Source: Pseudomonadota bacterium
GTDB lineage: Bacteria > Myxococcota_A > Polyangia > Polyangiales > Polyangiaceae
Assembly (NCBI GenBank): GCA_023460875.1
Contig: JAEWOQ010000420.1
Coordinates: 1 to 19,417 of the forward strand
Direction of reading: 5' to 3'
DNA: 19,417 bases
Positions 15,795-19,417 of this stretch are shown here, in pieces. The translations under genes and the position numbers were made by a program. The stretch's first letter is position 1. Every line of letters begins with the position of its first letter. Under the pieces are notes generated by a model. It was not told the DNA's origin, made no database searches, and saw only the letters and a program-made list of their open reading frames with translations.

Positions 15795-15880
15795 GCGTTG
15801 GCTCACTTTTTCCGAGCGCAGACCTGGCCGTCCTGATGCGCGGCATCGACGCAGGGTCGGTGGGAGAGGGAAGACGTAGC

Positions 15881-16915
15881 GTGCGTGTGGTGGTAACCGG
15901 AGCAACGGGGAACGTGGGCACCAGCGTGCTGGATGCCTTGGCCATGGATCCGAACGTGACGGACATCGTCGGCATCGCCCGGCGCATGCCTGCGGTGAAC
16001 TTCGACAAAACTCGCTTCGTCACCGCGGACGTTGGGCGGGACGACTTGATGCCGTACCTGGCGGGAGCCGACGCGCTCGTCCATCTGGCTTGGCGCATCC
16101 AGCCGGTTCGTGAGCCTGGCGAGCTCGAGCGCACCAACGTGGAGGGGAGCCAGCGTGTGTTCGACGCGGCGGCGCGCGCGGGAGTGAAGACGCTAGTGTA
16201 CGCCTCCTCCGTCGGGGTCTACTCCCCCGCGCCGAAGGAGCGCCGTCGGGACGAATCTTGGTCCCGTGAGGGGATCGCGACCTCGCTGTATTCACGACAG
16301 AAGGCCAGCGTCGAGCGCCTGCTCGATCGGTTCGAACAGGATAACCGCCACATGCGCATCGTCCGGCTGCGTCCCGCCCTGACGTTCAAGCGTGAGGCCG
16401 CCTCGGGGATCCGGCGCTTGTTCTTGGGGCCGTTGCTGCCAGGTTGGGCGATCCGGCCGAAGCTGATCCGGTTCGTGCCCGACAACCCGAACCTGCGGTT
16501 CCAGGCGGTGCACTCCGCGGACGTCGCGGAGGCTTACCGGTTGGCCATCATGAATGACGTCCACGGCGCCTTCAACATCGCCGCCGAGCCGGTGATCGAC
16601 TCCGAGAGCCTGGCCCGCACCTTCGATTCGAAGCTCGTGAAGGTGTCGCATCGCACGTTGCGCGCCGCAGCCGACCTCACCCATCGACTTCATCTCCAGC
16701 CCGCTGATCCAGGGTGGATCGACATGGCTTTCCAGGCGCCGCTGCAAGACTGCTCGAAGGCCGCTCGGGAGTTGGGCTGGAGTCCGCGTCGTACGTCCAT
16801 CCAGGCGCTCCTCGAGCTCCTCGACGGACTGCGCGAGCGCGCCAGCGCGGGGACCCCGCCCCTGTCTCCCTACGGACGGGCGGAGAGGAACACGCGGGCC
16901 CGTGCGGAGCTGTAG
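15881..16915 (+). CDS. NAD-dependent epimerase/dehydratase family protein (extended SDR)
   Basis: The 344-residue protein is an extended short-chain dehydrogenase/reductase. It starts with the nucleotide-binding TGATGNVG (6-13), has D50 in TADV, the catalytic serine in YASSVGVYS (S110) and the YSRQK motif (Y137, K141). RLRPALTF (162-169) and VHSADVAEAYRLAI (210-223) are typical of the family. The substrate-binding half is not diagnostic, so the substrate (nucleotide sugar, steroid or other) is unknown. The GTG at 15881 gives the classical MRVVVTGATG start, with AGGGAAG seven bases upstream; an in-frame ATG at 15836 would add 15 residues and lacks a ribosome site. It lies between the small HTH gene and the c-di-GMP regulator on the same strand. 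Confidence 0.88.
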   Translation: MRVVVTGATGNVGTSVLDALAMDPNVTDIVGIARRMPAVNFDKTRFVTADVGRDDLMPYLAGADALVHLAWRIQPVREPGELERTNVEGSQRVFDAAARAGVKTLVYASSVGVYSPAPKERRRDESWSREGIATSLYSRQKASVERLLDRFEQDNRHMRIVRLRPALTFKREAASGIRRLFLGPLLPGWAIRPKLIRFVPDNPNLRFQAVHSADVAEAYRLAIMNDVHGAFNIAAEPVIDSESLARTFDSKLVKVSHRTLRAAADLTHRLHLQPADPGWIDMAFQAPLQDCSKAARELGWSPRRTSIQALLELLDGLRERASAGTPPLSPYGRAERNTRARAEL

Positions 16916-17251
16916 GCGCCCCTGACCCTTCACTCACGTCGGCCTCGCGGTCGTCACTAGGCCAGCCACGTGCGGGACCCCAGGGGGACGCTCTGCGCTC
17001 GCTCCCGCGCGCTTGCTTCCGCCGGTTGGCATCGATCTCTGCGCCGGATCTGCGCCCTTGATGGGCCCCAATCCCGGGAGGGTGGGGCCCTGCGCGCGTT
17101 TGCCGTTTCCCCTACCGTCGCGGATGAGCGACACTACAGCGGCGACGATGGGTCCCTCACTTGCTTGGAAGCCGAGCGCGTGGGGGGCATGGTCGACGCA
17201 ACTGGAACCGCTGTTAGGCGGCCAAATGCCAACCGAGCGCGGAGTTTGTCG
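16916..17251. other. 336-bp intergenic stretch
   Basis: No convincing gene is seen between the epimerase stop and the EAL regulator start; open frames crossing it look like extensions of the downstream frame. It holds one strong inverted repeat (17063-17090). I could not assign a promoter, and no c-di-GMP (GEMM) riboswitch core was recognised. Confidence 0.6.
17063..17090 (+). terminator. Possible terminator hairpin
   Basis: GGGCCCCA (17063-17070) and TGGGGCCC (17083-17090) form a perfect 8-bp stem with a 12-base loop. The tail that follows has only short T runs (GTTTGCCGTTT), so it is not a classical intrinsic terminator. It is 147 bases after the epimerase stop. It could instead be a leader structure of the EAL gene. 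Confidence 0.35.
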
Positions 17252-18427
17252 ATGACGCAGGAGGAATCGAAGGGGAGAGTGCTCCTGGTGGACGACGACC
17301 CCGCTTTGTTGGAGGCGCAGGCGCGGCATCTGAGCCGGGCTGGCTTCGAGGTCGAGGCGTGCGAGCGGGGCGAGATGGCCTTGGAGCGCTTTCGAACGCA
17401 CACCTCGGAGCGCACGCCGTTCGAGGCGGTGGTGACGGACATCGCCATGCCCGGCATGGATGGCACGCACCTCTTGAGGGCGGTGCGTGGCGTGGACCGA
17501 GACGTGCCCGTCATCTTGATGACGGGAGCACCGTCGATCGAGAGCGCGGCCGACGCGGTCGACTACGGCGCCCTCAAGTACCTCCTGAAGCCCATCCACG
17601 CGGACGAGCTGGTGGGCGCGGTGCAGCACGCCGTTCGGCTGCACCGTCTGGGTCGAGCGAAGCGGCAGACCTTGAAGGAGCTCGGGAACCACGCGGGGGA
17701 GGGGGGAGACCGCGCGTCGCTCGAGGCGAGCTTCGAGCGGGCGCGGGAGTCGCTGTGGATGGCCTTCCAGCCCATCCTCGACGTGAGCACCCGCTCTTTG
17801 TTTGGCTACGAGGCCCTCTTGCGCAGCAAGGAGCCGGCCTTGCCGCATCCCGGCGCGGTCCTCGACGCCGCCGAGCGCCTCGGGCGCCTCCAGGAGCTCG
17901 GCAGGACGATCCGCGGGCGCGCCATCGCGGCGCTGTCCTCCGCCCCAGGATCGTGGCGCTTGTTCCTCAACCTCCACCCTGGGGATCTACTGGATCCCGA
18001 GCTGTTCGAGCTGTTCGAGGGGAGCCCCGAGGTCGCCCGACGCTGTGTGCTGGAGGTGACGGAGCGAGCGTCCCTCGACCGCATCCCGGACGCGCGCGAA
18101 CGGGTCGCGAGCCTGCGCCGGGCTGGCTGCAGCATCGCGGTCGACGATCTGGGCGCCGGGTACGCGGGGCTGTCCAGCTTCGTGCAGCTGGAGCCGGACC
18201 TGGTGAAGCTGGACATGTCCTTGGTGCGGGACGCGGACAAGAGCGCAGTGAAGCAGCGGTTGATCCGCAGCCTCACCAGCGTCTGTCAGGACATGGGGTT
18301 GTCGGTCGTCGCCGAGGGCATTGAGACGGCGGAGGAGCGCGACGTCGTGACGGCGCTCGGCTGCGATCTGCTGCAGGGCTACCACATCGGTCGACCGAGC
18401 CCGCCGTTCATCGAGCCCACCTGGTAG
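17252..18427 (+). CDS. Response regulator with EAL c-di-GMP phosphodiesterase domain
   Basis: The 391-residue protein joins a receiver domain (about 8-128) to an EAL domain (about 160-388). The receiver has the acidic pair D14/D15, phosphoacceptor D63 in VTDIAMPGMDG, T91 and K113, so it should be phosphorylated by a histidine kinase, none of which is adjacent. The EAL part keeps the residues needed to cleave c-di-GMP: E187 in EALLR, N240 (FLNLHP), E268 (LEVTE), D298/D299 (VDDLGAGY), K319, E355 (AEGIE) and Q375 (LLQGYHIG). It is thus likely an active phosphodiesterase lowering c-di-GMP. ATG 17252 has GGAG seven bases upstream. Its stop is six bases from the stop of the convergent membrane-protein gene. 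Confidence 0.93.
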   Translation: MTQEESKGRVLLVDDDPALLEAQARHLSRAGFEVEACERGEMALERFRTHTSERTPFEAVVTDIAMPGMDGTHLLRAVRGVDRDVPVILMTGAPSIESAADAVDYGALKYLLKPIHADELVGAVQHAVRLHRLGRAKRQTLKELGNHAGEGGDRASLEASFERARESLWMAFQPILDVSTRSLFGYEALLRSKEPALPHPGAVLDAAERLGRLQELGRTIRGRAIAALSSAPGSWRLFLNLHPGDLLDPELFELFEGSPEVARRCVLEVTERASLDRIPDARERVASLRRAGCSIAVDDLGAGYAGLSSFVQLEPDLVKLDMSLVRDADKSAVKQRLIRSLTSVCQDMGLSVVAEGIETAEERDVVTALGCDLLQGYHIGRPSPPFIEPTW

Positions 18428-18433
18428 CGCGCG

Positions 18434-19417
18434 TCAACGCTGCCCGGCGACCTGGACGTCTTCGTGCAGCACGCGGCGGACGTAGAGGAGCTGCACACCC
18501 ACGACGAGCGTGAGCAGGAGCGGCGTCGCGAGCAGCACGCCGATGAAGCCCAGCCAGATCACGCTGACCACCTGGGCCAGGATGATCAGCGCGGGCGGCA
18601 GGCTCACGGTGCGCGCCTCGATGAGGGGCTCCGCGAGGTAGCTCTCGACCAGCTGGATCCCGATGTAGAGGATCGACGCGTACAGCGCCATCTTCGGTCC
18701 CACGAGCAGGGAGACCAAGACGATGGGAACGTAGGCGAGCACGGGGCCGACGTAGGGGATGAAGCTCAAGAGGCCGGCGAGCACGGCCAGGGGGAGCTTG
18801 AGGGGGACATCGAGTAGCCACAGCCCGATCCCGAAGAGGACGCCGATGAACAGCATCAGGAGGATGCGGGCCACGAGCCACCAGCGCAGGGCCCGGGCGA
18901 TGGCGCCGATCACGCGTCGCCCGCCGCTCCGGCGCGCCTCGGGGATCAGGAAGAGCGCGCCTTCGGTGTAGCGGCGCGGGCCGGCCGCGAAGAAGCAGCC
19001 GACGAAGATGGTGATCAGCAGGTTGGCGACGGCGCTGAACCCGCTGAGGACGGCCACTTGCGTGCGCTGAACGAGCTCACCAATGGGCGGCGTCACCTCC
19101 TCGACGCTGGGCACTAGCCGCATCAGCGATCGAAAGGGCTCGTTGTCGCGGAGCCACGCCTGCGCGTTCTGCAGCCCGAGCTGCATCTGGTCTTGGAGAT
19201 CCTGGAACTGCTCCGCCACCTGCGGCCCCACCCAGGCTCCGAGCCCCGTCCAAAACCCGAGCAGGGCGAGGACCACGATGATCAGCGCGACCGCGCGCGG
19301 TAAGCGGAGGCTGCGCTGGAGGAGCGCCGTGGGGGCATCCAGCGCGATGGCGATGAGCGCGGCGGAGAACCCGATGACGAACAGCTCGACGAACAGGAAG
19401 AACAGCAGGTACACGCC
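18434..19417 (-). CDS. AI-2E family (PerM-like) membrane protein, N-terminus cut off
   Basis: About 327 residues are visible and the frame is still open at the window end, so the first part is missing (family members are about 340-370 long). Several membrane segments are seen: an N-terminal pair (LLFFLFVELFVIGFSAALIAIA; ALIIVVLALLGFWTGLGAW), a mid segment (ANLLITIFVGCFFA), and a C-terminal cluster including LSFIPYVGPVLAYVPIVLVSLLVG, which is the most typical family stretch, and LVESYLAEPLIEARTVSLPPALIILA. A soluble helical loop (VAEQFQDLQDQMQLGLQNAQAWL) lies between. The family includes autoinducer-2 exporter TqsA and Na+/H+ antiporters; the substrate here is unknown. The gene converges on the EAL gene with no room for a separate terminator. 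Confidence 0.88.
   Translation of the reverse strand, partial: GVYLLFFLFVELFVIGFSAALIAIALDAPTALLQRSLRLPRAVALIIVVLALLGFWTGLGAWVGPQVAEQFQDLQDQMQLGLQNAQAWLRDNEPFRSLMRLVPSVEEVTPPIGELVQRTQVAVLSGFSAVANLLITIFVGCFFAAGPRRYTEGALFLIPEARRSGGRRVIGAIARALRWWLVARILLMLFIGVLFGIGLWLLDVPLKLPLAVLAGLLSFIPYVGPVLAYVPIVLVSLLVGPKMALYASILYIGIQLVESYLAEPLIEARTVSLPPALIILAQVVSVIWLGFIGVLLATPLLLTLVVGVQLLYVRRVLHEDVQVAGQR

Noticed and set aside
16916..17251. c-di-GMP riboswitch (GEMM) upstream of the EAL gene
   Set aside because: A leader before a c-di-GMP enzyme is an attractive place, but the conserved GEMM core was not found by eye.

Overview
The window is 19.4 kb of very GC-rich bacterial DNA with strongly G/C-ending codons and tightly packed genes. 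There is no phage, plasmid, insertion sequence, CRISPR or RNA gene. The gene content and protein style (a cystathionine gamma-synthase of the plant-like type, a siroheme reductase with an extra C-terminal region, DUF4202, Ala/Pro-rich tails) suggest a soil or marine Myxococcota (deltaproteobacterial) chromosome. That placement is an inference from style, not from a marker gene. About 19 protein genes can be supported; the first and last are cut by the window ends.

Layout. (1) 1-3122, minus strand: proS, then a cystathionine gamma-synthase/lyase-family PLP enzyme, then a lipoprotein (cut at base 1), with gaps of 11 and 3 bases, so probably one operon. (2) 3254-7470, plus strand: a two-domain SAM methyltransferase divergent from proS; then, behind a good sigma-70-like promoter at 4537-4564, a nitrite/sulfite reductase and a small protein of unknown function. 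(3) 7588-11956, minus strand: a compact run of six genes, ndk, a histidine-kinase-like ATPase-fold protein, dapD, a lipoprotein, a DUF4202 protein and an mARC/YcbX-type MOSC protein. It meets the reductase unit tail to tail across a 12-bp tandem repeat. (4) 12083-12565, plus: a SlyD-type FKBP prolyl isomerase, divergent from ndk. (5) 12579-15336, minus: an HTH protein, a repeat-rich protein, a GT2 glycosyltransferase with two membrane helices, and a small coiled-coil protein. (6) 15516-18427, plus: a 92-residue HTH protein divergent from the first, an NAD-dependent epimerase-like protein, and a response regulator with an EAL (c-di-GMP phosphodiesterase) output. (7) 18434-19417, minus: an AI-2E/PerM-family membrane protein running off the window.

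Functional themes. Most genes are housekeeping: translation (proS), amino-acid synthesis (cystathionine gamma-synthase, dapD), nucleotide balance (ndk) and folding (slyD). The reductase with its small partner faces a molybdenum MOSC protein and DUF4202, which hints at a loose inorganic N/S reduction neighbourhood. No nitrate reductase, siroheme synthase or sulfate-activation gene lies in the window.

The points most worth a second look are: a complete second set of cysteines in the N-terminal half of the siroheme reductase; the divergent pair of HTH genes whose surrounding spacers carry related TTAGC dyads, one of them sitting on a predicted -10 box next to a near-leaderless GTG start; the proS start codon lying in the loop of an 8-bp mRNA hairpin; and a recurrent pattern of short, in-frame tandem duplications (12, 15 and 21 bp), mostly near gene ends. 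I did not find convincing evidence for a wholly new multi-gene system.
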